DNA of 52,042 bases. It comes from Rhodoplanes elegans. Lineage in GTDB: Bacteria > Pseudomonadota > Alphaproteobacteria > Rhizobiales > Xanthobacteraceae. The stretch is from the NCBI RefSeq assembly GCF_016653355.1, contig NZ_NHSK01000116.1, positions 1 through 52,042 of the forward strand, in the 5' to 3' direction. Position 1 is the first letter of the stretch; each line of letters starts with the position of its first letter. The notes beneath the pieces are model-generated. The model was not told the DNA's origin. It saw only the letters and a list, made by a program, of their open reading frames with translations, and did not search any database. Below are positions 33,869-40,292 of the stretch, piece after piece. Both the position numbers and the translations under genes were made by a program.

Positions 33869-34483
33869 TCATTTTCCGGACGTATCTGTGTCGTCAAACC
33901 GAAGCACCGGATCCGGGTGCACTTCAGTAGATGCGGGAATGGTGCCAAGGTTGTTTCGCTTTAAATTGTACATTGGGTGATGATTCCCGTGTTTGTCAAC
34001 AATGTCTTTTAGACGGGTGATTGTCTCTAAATGATCATTAAACTTTGTAAGGTGAACGCGAAAGTTTGCGCTGCAAACAACTTGGTTAGGCGTGCGGTTC
34101 ATTCCAGAAAGCAATCTTGAGCAAACGTTGATTGCGTTGCCGGTGTACTTGGGTCCGAGTTCGCCTTGACGAATATCGATTGAGTCGTAATGAATGGCGC
34201 ACCGAACCGGGGCGCGGTTCTCTTCTTTTAGCTTATTGTTTTCTCTGCCTAGTGACATAAAGAAATGTTCTAAAAAGTTCATGATGTGCTTGACTTCTCC
34301 AGTTAGAAGTAGATATCCGCCATCCCCGCCGTCAATCCAAATTTGGTTTGGAAGTAAAGAGAATTGCTTTAATGATGTGGCGAGTGTTCTATCAAGAAGA
34401 TCTTGAGCGTGCACTTGCTCTTCTAGGCGCTTTTGAGAATAGGACATGACGTCAATTCCGATTACGTAATAATCTTGTGACAC
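33869..34483 (-). CDS. Stand-alone class III nucleotide cyclase domain protein
   Basis: 204 residues from a GTG at 34483 with AGGAG eight bases upstream. It is a single cyclase homology domain: metal-binding Asp11 in YVIGIDVMSYS, Asp54 in IWIDGGDGGYLLL, and the transition-state Asn/Arg pair in YTGNAINVCSRLLSGM (about Asn119 and Arg123). So the class III catalytic set looks intact. There is no membrane or sensor domain, as in the short cyclases of Pycsar defence systems, which make cCMP or cUMP on infection; adenylate or guanylate cyclase activity is equally possible. It is AT-rich like the protease operon and lies tail to tail with it, two bases apart. Part of the same system is plausible but unproven. 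Confidence 0.7.
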   Translation of the reverse strand: MSQDYYVIGIDVMSYSQKRLEEQVHAQDLLDRTLATSLKQFSLLPNQIWIDGGDGGYLLLTGEVKHIMNFLEHFFMSLGRENNKLKEENRAPVRCAIHYDSIDIRQGELGPKYTGNAINVCSRLLSGMNRTPNQVVCSANFRVHLTKFNDHLETITRLKDIVDKHGNHHPMYNLKRNNLGTIPASTEVHPDPVLRFDDTDTSGK

Positions 34484-34650
34484 GATCGTCGCTCCTGCCG
34501 GAGTGTAATGGGTTAAATGCGTGACGTTATCTCATCAGACAAATGAATAGCATAGGTATTATCGGTTTGGCAAGCGGGTCGCATTGCGAGCGACTGTCGT
34601 ATATTGCTGTTGACGGCTTGGTGTAGCGGTAGCAGGCACATTAGCAAGGG
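34484..34650. other. Intergenic, island edge
   Basis: AT-rich upstream region of the cyclase gene; its promoter should lie here. No gene, tRNA or clear attachment repeat is visible. Composition changes to GC-rich chromosome at about 34.62-34.65 kb, which I take as the right edge of the accessory region. Confidence 0.4.
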
Positions 34651-34651
34651 C

Positions 34652-34738
34652 AGCCCGGATCGAGCGAAGCGAAATCCGGGGCTTTTGGTTTCGGGGCTGG
34701 CCGCTGTCCCGGGTTTCGCTGCGCTCACCCCGGGCTAC
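34652..34738. repeat. Pair of REP-like palindromes
   Basis: Two copies of the GTAGCCCGG...CGAAGCGAA...CCGGG palindrome in opposite orientation: 34652-34681 (agcccggatcgagcgaagcg onwards) and 34706-34738 (ending caccccgggctacg). This element type is common in intergenic DNA of Bradyrhizobium and relatives. A third copy lies at 35537-35570. Confidence 0.65.
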
Positions 34739-34765
34739 GAACTACGAACTGCGCTTGCCGCGTCT

Positions 34766-34900
34766 ACGATCGTCCCCGCACGCGGTTGGTCACCGGGACG
34801 CCGGCAAAATCCTTTTCGTTGTCGGTGACCATGGTGCAGCCGTTGGCGTCGGCGATGGTGGCGACGATGGTATCGAGGACGCTGCGCGGGCGGCCTTCCG
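34766..34900 (-). pseudogene. Fragment of a VapC-type PIN-domain toxin gene
   Basis: On the minus strand a short frame reads VLDTIVATIADANGCTMVTD followed by NEKDFAGVPVTNRV and a stop near 34768. This is the C-terminal third of a PIN/VapC ribonuclease, including the TD-N-x-x-DF motif with the last acidic metal ligands. No start or N-terminal two thirds can be found: the sequence upstream merges into the 3' flank of the HTH gene. It is a decayed remnant, part of a toxin-antitoxin debris field. Confidence 0.6.
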
Positions 34901-34933
34901 GCGGCCGTCGGCCATCAGCCCGTAGGGCGGATC

Positions 34934-35287
34934 TCACGCCGCCACCACCGAAATCCGCCCCGCGGCGCGGGACCGCGGCTTGGTCCGGATCACGATCTCC
35001 ACGTCCTGGTCGAGTGCGGTGAGAAACGTCATCAGCCGTTCGACCGAGTAGCCGCCGAGCCGGTAGTTCGCCAGCGCCGAGATCTTCGGCTGGTTGATGC
35101 CCAGCTTCTCGGCGGCGGCGGCCTGGGTCAGGCGCTTGCGGGCGATCACCTGGTTGATCGCGTGCGCCAGCCGCAGCTTGGTCTGGCGCTCCTCGGCATC
35201 CTCGAAACCGAGGTCGGCGAACACGTTGCCGGTGCCGCGCGTGATCGTCGCATCGGCCTCGCGCTTTTCAGCTTTTCTTGGTGCCAT
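34934..35287 (-). CDS. XRE-family HTH antitoxin-like regulator
   Basis: 117 residues starting MAPRKAEKREADATITRGTG. A Cro/C1-type helix-turn-helix spans about residues 45-80 (AHAINQVIARKRLTQAAAAE, then KLGINQPKISALANYRLGGY), followed by SVERLMTFLTALDQDVEIVI. This is the HigA2-like antitoxin layout whose partner is a Gp49/RelE-fold toxin, and the remains of such a toxin gene overlap its start by 20 bases upstream. With the toxin truncated, it may survive as an orphan antitoxin or DNA-binding regulator. Confidence 0.8.
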   Translation of the reverse strand: MAPRKAEKREADATITRGTGNVFADLGFEDAEERQTKLRLAHAINQVIARKRLTQAAAAEKLGINQPKISALANYRLGGYSVERLMTFLTALDQDVEIVIRTKPRSRAAGRISVVAA

Positions 35288-35530
35288 GGCGAGCCTCGTG
35301 ATCCTGCTGCGCGATCTTCAATCGACGTTCGACGAGATCGATGTCGACCTGCGCCGTCTTGATGCCTCTCGGCGATTTCTTCTGGAATGCGTGGAGAACG
35401 TAGACGACCTCCATGAACCGCACGGTGTAGACCGCCCGGTACGTGCCGCCGCGGAAATCCTCGACGACCTCGAACACGCCGGGGCCCTGGCCCTTCCAGG
35501 GCTTCGCCGACGGGTGCTCACCCGGCCGCG
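35268..35530 (-). pseudogene. 5'-truncated Gp49/RelE-type toxin gene
   Basis: The frame reads GEHPSAKPWKGQGPGVFEVV, EDFRGGTYRAVYTVRFMEVV and YVLHAFQKKSPRGIKTAQVD to the stop at 35268, the C-terminal two thirds of the phage-derived Gp49-like toxin family (RelE/HigB fold). The first ~35-40 codons, including the start, are missing: immediately upstream is a REP-like palindrome. It overlaps the antitoxin start by 20 bases as an intact toxin-antitoxin pair would. The long open frame reaching back to 36332 is the antisense-like shadow of the DUF72 gene, not this gene's start. Confidence 0.7.
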
Positions 35531-35536
35531 GCAGAC

Positions 35537-35570
35537 CGGATCCGGGTCCGCTTCGCGTGTCCCGGGCTAC
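35537..35570. repeat. REP-like palindrome at DUF72 / toxin junction
   Basis: On the minus strand: GTAGCCCGGGACACGCGAAG then CGGACCCGGATCC. It belongs to the same family as 34652-34738. Its first TAG is the stop codon of the DUF72 gene, and its other end abuts the truncated toxin gene. Confidence 0.65.
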
Positions 35571-36403
35571 GTTCTCACCCGCCGGATCAGATCCATGGCG
35601 GCGACGGGGTTCTTCTGCTTTGCGCCACTGATGACGTACAGAAACACCTCGCGCGGCGTGGCTTTCGCGGCGAGCGCCGCGCCGGCCTGCGGTGTGACGG
35701 TCGACAGTCCGGGCGCCCCCGCGCCCGCCGCCCAGGCCTTCGCTCGCTCCGCCCAGGCGTCCAGAGCGGCGGCAGAATAGCCGGCGGCCTCGGTCTCCTG
35801 CGTCCCCATGATGCGGGCATAGACGAAGTCGGCCGTCGGGTCGGCGATCTGCGGGTACTCGGAATCGCCGGCCACGACGATCGCCACGCCGTGCTGTCGG
35901 GCCAGCGCGACGAACTCCGGCACCGCGAAGCTTTCGTGCCGGGCCTCGATGGCGTGGCGGAGCGGCCGGCCGTCGAGGCGCTTCGGCAGCAGCTTTAGGA
36001 AAGCGTCGATGTCGTCGGGATCGAACTTTTTGGTCGGCGCGAGCTGCCAGTTCACCGGCCCGAGCTTTTCGCCGAGCGCCATGACCCCGCTCGAAAAGAA
36101 CTTCTCGATCGACGGGCCGGCCTCGGCGAGCACGCGGCGGTTGGTGGCGAAGCGCGGGCCCTTCAGGGCGAAGACGAAGCCGTCCGGGGTCTCGTCGCGC
36201 CACTTGGCGAAGGTGTCGGGCGACTGCGAGCGGTAGAAGGTGCCGTTGATCTCGATCGAGGTCAGTCGCGCCGCCGCGAAGCCGAGCTCCTGCTTCTGCG
36301 GCAGTTTCTCGGGATAGAACGTGCCGCGCCACGGCTCGAACACCCAGCCGCCGATGCCGATCCGGATAGTGCCGGGCTGCGTCGCCTTCTTTCGTCCGCT
36401 CAC
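35567..36403 (-). CDS. DUF72 domain protein
   Basis: 278 residues from the GTG at 36403, preceded by GGGAG at eight bases (MSGRKKATQPGTIRIGIGGW). The family's blocks are clear: FEPWRGTFYPEKLPQKQELG, SIEINGTFYRSQSPDTFAKW, then FVFALKGPRFATNRR and AIEARHESFAVPEFVALA. DUF72 (YecE-like) proteins are TIM-barrel-like cytosolic proteins of unknown enzymatic function. The stop codon lies inside a REP-like palindrome, so the last residues (RRVRT) may not be original. It is 26 bases downstream of the antiporter gene and may share its transcript. Confidence 0.85.
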   Translation of the reverse strand: MSGRKKATQPGTIRIGIGGWVFEPWRGTFYPEKLPQKQELGFAAARLTSIEINGTFYRSQSPDTFAKWRDETPDGFVFALKGPRFATNRRVLAEAGPSIEKFFSSGVMALGEKLGPVNWQLAPTKKFDPDDIDAFLKLLPKRLDGRPLRHAIEARHESFAVPEFVALARQHGVAIVVAGDSEYPQIADPTADFVYARIMGTQETEAAGYSAAALDAWAERAKAWAAGAGAPGLSTVTPQAGAALAAKATPREVFLYVISGAKQKNPVAAMDLIRRVRT

Positions 36404-36429
36404 CGTCGTCGCTCCCGCGTGAAAAGCCC

Positions 36430-38061
36430 TCACGCCTGATAACGCGCTTCGAGCAGATCGAACTCCTGCATCAGCCTGGTCGCGACGGCGCTGCCGATCC
36501 GGCGCTCGATCAGGAGGCGCAGCACCGCCTCGCGCGAGGCCCGCACGGCGGCGACCCGCATCACCCGCTCGATCGCCTCGTCCTCGCGCGCCCGCACCGG
36601 GTCGTCGCCCGAGCGGTTCTCGACCCGGGTGCGGTAGAGGTCCATCAGGCGCGAGGCGATCTCGACATAGCGGTCGGCGTCGGCGCGGCCTTCCGCCATC
36701 GCGTGCTGCACCTCCTCGATGCGGGCGATCGCGGCCTCGGCCGCCGCGATGCGGGCGAGGTCGTCCTCGGCGTCGGTCGAGGGCTCGGCCGGCAGGTCGA
36801 GCCCGCGCATCGCCAGCGGCAGTCCGACGGCGGCGATCAGGATCGAGACGATGATCACGCCCATGGCGAGGAAGATCGCGAGGTCGCGGGCCGGGAAGGG
36901 CTCGCCGACCGGCAGCGTCGGCGGCAGGGTCAGGACCGCGGCGAGCGTCACGGCGCCGCGCGGGCCGGCGCAGGCGGTGGCGATCGCCAGCCGCATCAGG
37001 CTCGGCGCCGGCAAGCCGAGCCGTCGCCAGGTGCGGAACCAGGTGATGCCCATCGAGACGCCGGCCCAGAGCAGCCGCAGGGCCGTCAGGCCGAGGGCGA
37101 TCACCAGCACATAGCCTATCATCCAGAGCGGGTCCGACGTGCCGGTGAGGCCGGCGCTCTGCTGCGCCTTCGGCCAGATCGCCGGAAGCTGCTCGCCGAG
37201 CAGCACGAAGACGACGCCGTTGGCGGCGAACTGGATCATGTCCCACACGGCGCGCCGGCGCACCCGCGTGAGCGCCAGCGCCTGGCCGGTCGCCTCGACA
37301 TAGCTCATGGTCACGCCGGCGCCGACCGCGGCGAGGATGCCGGAGCAGCCGGATTCTTCCGCCGTGAGATAGGCCGCGAACGGGATCAGCAGGCTCACCA
37401 GGATGTTGGAGCCCGAATCCTCGCCGAAGCGGCGGCCGACGATCTCCTTCAGCCGCAGGATCGCCAGCGCCACGCCGACCCCGACCGCGAGGCCGCCCGC
37501 CGCCACCCAGCCGAAGGTGAGCCCGGCGGCGAGCGGCGAGAAGGTGCCGGTCGCGACCGCCGCGACGGCGAAGCGGAAACAGACCAGGCCGGTCGCGTCG
37601 TTGAGCAGCGACTCGCCCTCCAGGATGTGCATCATCCGGCGCGGGATCGGCACCCGCCGGGCGATCGCCGAGACGGCGATCGGGTCGGTCGGCGACAGCA
37701 CCGCGGCGAGCGCGAAGGCGACGCCGAGCGGCATCGCTGGGATCAGCCAGTGGATGAAGAAGCCCATCCCGACCACCGTGAAGGCGACGAGGCCGAGCGC
37801 CAGCTCAAGCACGGTGGCGCGGTCCTTGAACAGCTCGTCCTTGGGGATGCGCCAGCCGTCGAGAAACAGGAGCGGCGGCAGCAGCAAGAGGAAGAACAGC
37901 TCGGCGTCGAACTCGACCCGGATGTCGGAGAACAGGCCGATGGCGGCCCCGAAGGCGATCTGCACCAGCGGCCGCGGCACCGCGATCGGCAGCATGCGCG
38001 ACGCGGAGCTCGACACGACGACGACGAGCAGCAGGATCAGGACGGTGGTGACGGCGGACAC
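36430..38061 (-). CDS. CPA1-type Na+/H+ antiporter
   Basis: 543 residues with about 11-12 hydrophobic helices in residues 1-415 and a cytosolic helical tail. Hallmarks of the NhaP/CPA1 family are LLLPPLLFLDGWRIP, AAVLSPTDPIAVSAI, HILEGESLLNDATGLVCFRF (the Asn-Asp ion-binding pair) and AGPRGAVTLAAVLTLP. It exchanges Na+ (or K+) for H+ at the inner membrane for pH and salt homeostasis. The C-terminal 130 residues (DDLARIAAAEAAIARIEEVQ) are charged and probably regulatory. The long plus-strand frame across it is a GC-rich shadow. Confidence 0.88.
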   Translation of the reverse strand: MSAVTTVLILLLVVVVSSSASRMLPIAVPRPLVQIAFGAAIGLFSDIRVEFDAELFFLLLLPPLLFLDGWRIPKDELFKDRATVLELALGLVAFTVVGMGFFIHWLIPAMPLGVAFALAAVLSPTDPIAVSAIARRVPIPRRMMHILEGESLLNDATGLVCFRFAVAAVATGTFSPLAAGLTFGWVAAGGLAVGVGVALAILRLKEIVGRRFGEDSGSNILVSLLIPFAAYLTAEESGCSGILAAVGAGVTMSYVEATGQALALTRVRRRAVWDMIQFAANGVVFVLLGEQLPAIWPKAQQSAGLTGTSDPLWMIGYVLVIALGLTALRLLWAGVSMGITWFRTWRRLGLPAPSLMRLAIATACAGPRGAVTLAAVLTLPPTLPVGEPFPARDLAIFLAMGVIIVSILIAAVGLPLAMRGLDLPAEPSTDAEDDLARIAAAEAAIARIEEVQHAMAEGRADADRYVEIASRLMDLYRTRVENRSGDDPVRAREDEAIERVMRVAAVRASREAVLRLLIERRIGSAVATRLMQEFDLLEARYQA

Positions 38062-38311
38062 GCTGCTTCGATCCTCCGCGCGGCGGCGGTTCTTCGGGTG
38101 GGGCTCGCCGAGGGTGCGGCCGCATCGAGACCGGAACCGGCGCGAGCGTCAACGGTCTTGACCGCCGATCACGGCGACGACGAGGCTTTTCCGATCTTGC
38201 AATGTGCATGCCGCGCGGGAGGCGCCGGCCCCGCGTGGCGGCGGGCTTACCCGTCCGGCGCGAATCGGCCATGCACGCGAAATCGCGGTTCGGCGAGCGG
38301 GAGCGACGATC

Positions 38312-38671
38312 ATGAGTGCCGAGAAGCCCGTCACCCTGTACGGCATCAAGGCTTGCGACACGATGAAGAAGGCGCGCGCCTGGCTCGACCAGCACGGCGT
38401 CGCCTACGCCTTCCACGACTACAAGAGCCGCGGGATCGACGAGGCGCGGCTCGCGCGCTGGGCCAAGAAGGTCGGCGTCGAGCGGCTCGTCAACAAGGCC
38501 GGCACGACGTTCAAGAAGCTGCCCGACGCCGACAAGGCGGCTCTGACCGAGGCGAAGGCGATCCACCTGATGCTGGCGCAGCCCTCGATGATCAAGCGCC
38601 CGGTGGTGGAGATCGGCGACACGGTCGTGGTCGGCTTCTCGCCCGAGATTTATGGGAAGACCTTCGGCTGA
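38312..38671 (+). CDS. ArsC/Spx-family reductase-like protein (YffB type)
   Basis: 119 residues from the ATG at 38312 (MSAEKPVTLYGIKACDTMKK). The thioredoxin-fold active-site segment IKACDTMKKARAWL has the single Cys and KKA typical of the YffB/Spx-like ArsC family, followed by YAFHDYKSRGIDEARLARWA and the C-terminal block KRPVVEIGDTVVVGFSPEIY. Members are small cytosolic glutathione- or thioredoxin-dependent reductases; true arsenate reduction is not demonstrated for YffB-type proteins and no ars genes are nearby. GGGAGCG precedes the start at a good distance. Confidence 0.85.
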   Translation: MSAEKPVTLYGIKACDTMKKARAWLDQHGVAYAFHDYKSRGIDEARLARWAKKVGVERLVNKAGTTFKKLPDADKAALTEAKAIHLMLAQPSMIKRPVVEIGDTVVVGFSPEIYGKTFG

Positions 38672-38678
38672 ACAGAGG

Positions 38679-38770
38679 CGTCATCCCGGGGTGCGGACCG
38701 CAGGTCCGCGCGCCCGGGATCCATACACCCGGCGATAGTGGCTCACGAAAGACAGGGGGTATGGGTCTCG
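38679..38770. repeat. Dispersed intergenic repeat, copy A
   Basis: Begins gtcatcccggggtgcggacc, with a palindromic core (gcggaccgcaggtccgcg) and cccgggatccatacacccgg, followed by a tail with ggctcacgaaagaca. It matches copy B at 39470-39595 in both the core and the tail. This type is widespread between genes in Rhodopseudomonas-like Hyphomicrobiales. Confidence 0.6.
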
Positions 38771-38832
38771 GGCTCGGCGCAAGTCCGCCGCCCCGCGACG
38801 ACCCGAGCAATGCTACGCCGCGCGCCAACCCG

Positions 38833-39342
38833 TCAGGCCGCCTCGGCGGCGCGCCGCGCCCGCACCATCCGCACGATCGTCGACACCATGGCGAGCGCGA
38901 TCGCGGTCTCCAGCAGGGTGCCGCCGATCGAGCCGGACAGCAGGTTGTTGGCGAGCCACATCAGGCAGCATCCGAGCATCACCAACCGCATCGGGATGCC
39001 GCGCAGCAGGAACATCGCCAGCGTGCCGAAGCTCGACGCGGCGACCGGCAGCCAGCCGGTCCAGTGCGTCACCACCTGCGAGCCGATCGCCACCAGGACC
39101 ACCACCACGGCGACGGCGAGCAGCGGTGAGCGGGTGCGCAGCGCCAGGAACGACCGCACCGCCGAGACCGCAGCGGTCGCCGCCGCCGGGATGTTGCCCA
39201 GCATGAGGAAGTGCACCGCATAGGCGATGCACTGGGCGCCGTTGAACAGCTTCAGCGGACGGTCGCGCGTCTGCATGAAGGCGATCATGCCGAGCACGAA
39301 GGAGACGTAACCGGCGATCTGGGCCGGCGAGAGGAAGTCCAT
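38833..39342 (-). CDS. YgjV-family membrane protein
   Basis: 169 residues starting MDFLSPAQIAGYVSFVLGMI, about five to six hydrophobic helices and a short basic C-terminus. The QTRDRPLKLFNGAQCIAYAV block after the first helix is the family's most conserved feature. YgjV proteins are inner-membrane proteins of unknown role, related to the inhibitor-of-metalloprotease-like YgjV group. It is monocistronic, flanked by the two dispersed repeats. The overlapping longer minus-strand frame is a shadow. Confidence 0.8.
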   Translation of the reverse strand: MDFLSPAQIAGYVSFVLGMIAFMQTRDRPLKLFNGAQCIAYAVHFLMLGNIPAAATAAVSAVRSFLALRTRSPLLAVAVVVVLVAIGSQVVTHWTGWLPVAASSFGTLAMFLLRGIPMRLVMLGCCLMWLANNLLSGSIGGTLLETAIALAMVSTIVRMVRARRAAEAA

Positions 39343-39469
39343 GTCGAAACCGTCCGCGAGCGCTCCGCGAACTTTCGCGGGTGCGACCGGACCATAGGCC
39401 GGCGCCGGGGTCGGTCAATGCGGGAGCGCGAATGGCAGGGTGGCGTGGACAGGCCGGGTTTCGGGTGCG

Positions 39470-39595
39470 CCGTCATCCCGGGGCGCGACCCGCAGGGGCG
39501 CGAGCCCGGGATCCATACCCCCGGTGCCGATGGCTCACGACACGCAGGGCGTGGATCCCGGGCTCGCTGCTCCGCAGCGCCCCGGGGACGACCAC
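39470..39595. repeat. Dispersed intergenic repeat, copy B
   Basis: gccgtcatcccggggcgcga onward, with cccgggatccatacccccgg, a tail gatggctcacgacacgcagg, and then a partly inverted second half ending cgccccggggacgac. It corresponds to copy A. The element lies between the YgjV and deformylase-like genes. Confidence 0.6.
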
Positions 39596-39608
39596 CTCAC
39601 AGCCTCTC

Positions 39609-40106
39609 TCACCGCTTCTGCAGCTTCTCGTATTTCTTGACGACGCGCTCGCGCTTGAGGCGCGACAGGCGGTCGATCCAGAAGCAGCCGTCGAGCTGGT
39701 CGATCTCGTGCTGCAGGCACACGGCGAGCAGCCCGTCCGCCTCGCCCGTGTGGGTGAGCCCGTCGAGATCCTGCCAGCGCAGTCTTATGCGCGCCGGGCG
39801 CTCGATCTCCTCGCTCACCCCCGGCATCGAGACGCTGCCCTCCTGGTGCGGCGCGGTCTCGGGCGACGACCAGGTGATCACCGGGTTGACGAAGGTGCGG
39901 GCACCGTCGGCGAACGAGGTCTCGATCACCACGACGCGCTGCAGGACGCCGATATGCGGGCCCGTGATGCCGATGCCGGGCGCCGCCCGCATCGTGTCGA
40001 GCAAGTCGGCGGCGAGCGCGCCGAGATCGTCGTCGAACGCCTCGACCTCGGCCGCGGGCTCGCTCAGCCGGGGATCGGGAAACTTCACGATGGGACGCAC
40101 CGGCAC
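39609..40106 (-). CDS. Peptide-deformylase-like protein with lost metal ligands
   Basis: 165 residues, full length for the deformylase family. The three family motifs are recognisable but altered. Motif 1 is APGIGITGPHIGVLQ (usually G-x-G-L-A-A-P-Q). Motif 2 is QEGSVSMPGV, where the metal-binding Cys of EGCLS is Ser. Motif 3 is QHEIDQLDGCFW, where the second His of HExxH is Gln, leaving only one of three metal ligands. The enzyme that removes the N-formyl group from nascent proteins needs all three, so this paralogue is probably not a deformylase. It may bind ribosomes or peptides. A genuine def gene should exist elsewhere. No operon partner is evident. Confidence 0.8.
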   Translation of the reverse strand: MPVRPIVKFPDPRLSEPAAEVEAFDDDLGALAADLLDTMRAAPGIGITGPHIGVLQRVVVIETSFADGARTFVNPVITWSSPETAPHQEGSVSMPGVSEEIERPARIRLRWQDLDGLTHTGEADGLLAVCLQHEIDQLDGCFWIDRLSRLKRERVVKKYEKLQKR

Positions 40107-40292
40107 GGATCACCTCGGTGGGGGTGAGGAGGCGGATACAGAGGCGCGACTGTAGCGCCGGCGCCGGGCGGGGCGGAAGGCCCGTCGCGTCGGTCGGCGC
40201 CGCAGCGGAACCGGGTCTCGCGGCCCCCGTTACCAACCCGACCGTCATGGTCCCGATGTGACGCCAGCCGCAAGCGCCAGGAGCGGGCCCGC

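Noticed and set aside
38312-38671. Arsenate-resistance gene
   Set aside because: The protein is of the YffB/Spx-like subgroup and there is no arsR, arsB or acr3 nearby.
36703-39129. 808-codon plus-strand frame across the antiporter gene
   Set aside because: It is antisense to a clear CPA1 antiporter, full of Arg/Asp/Gly/His-rich low-complexity sequence, and is a codon-bias shadow of GC-rich DNA.
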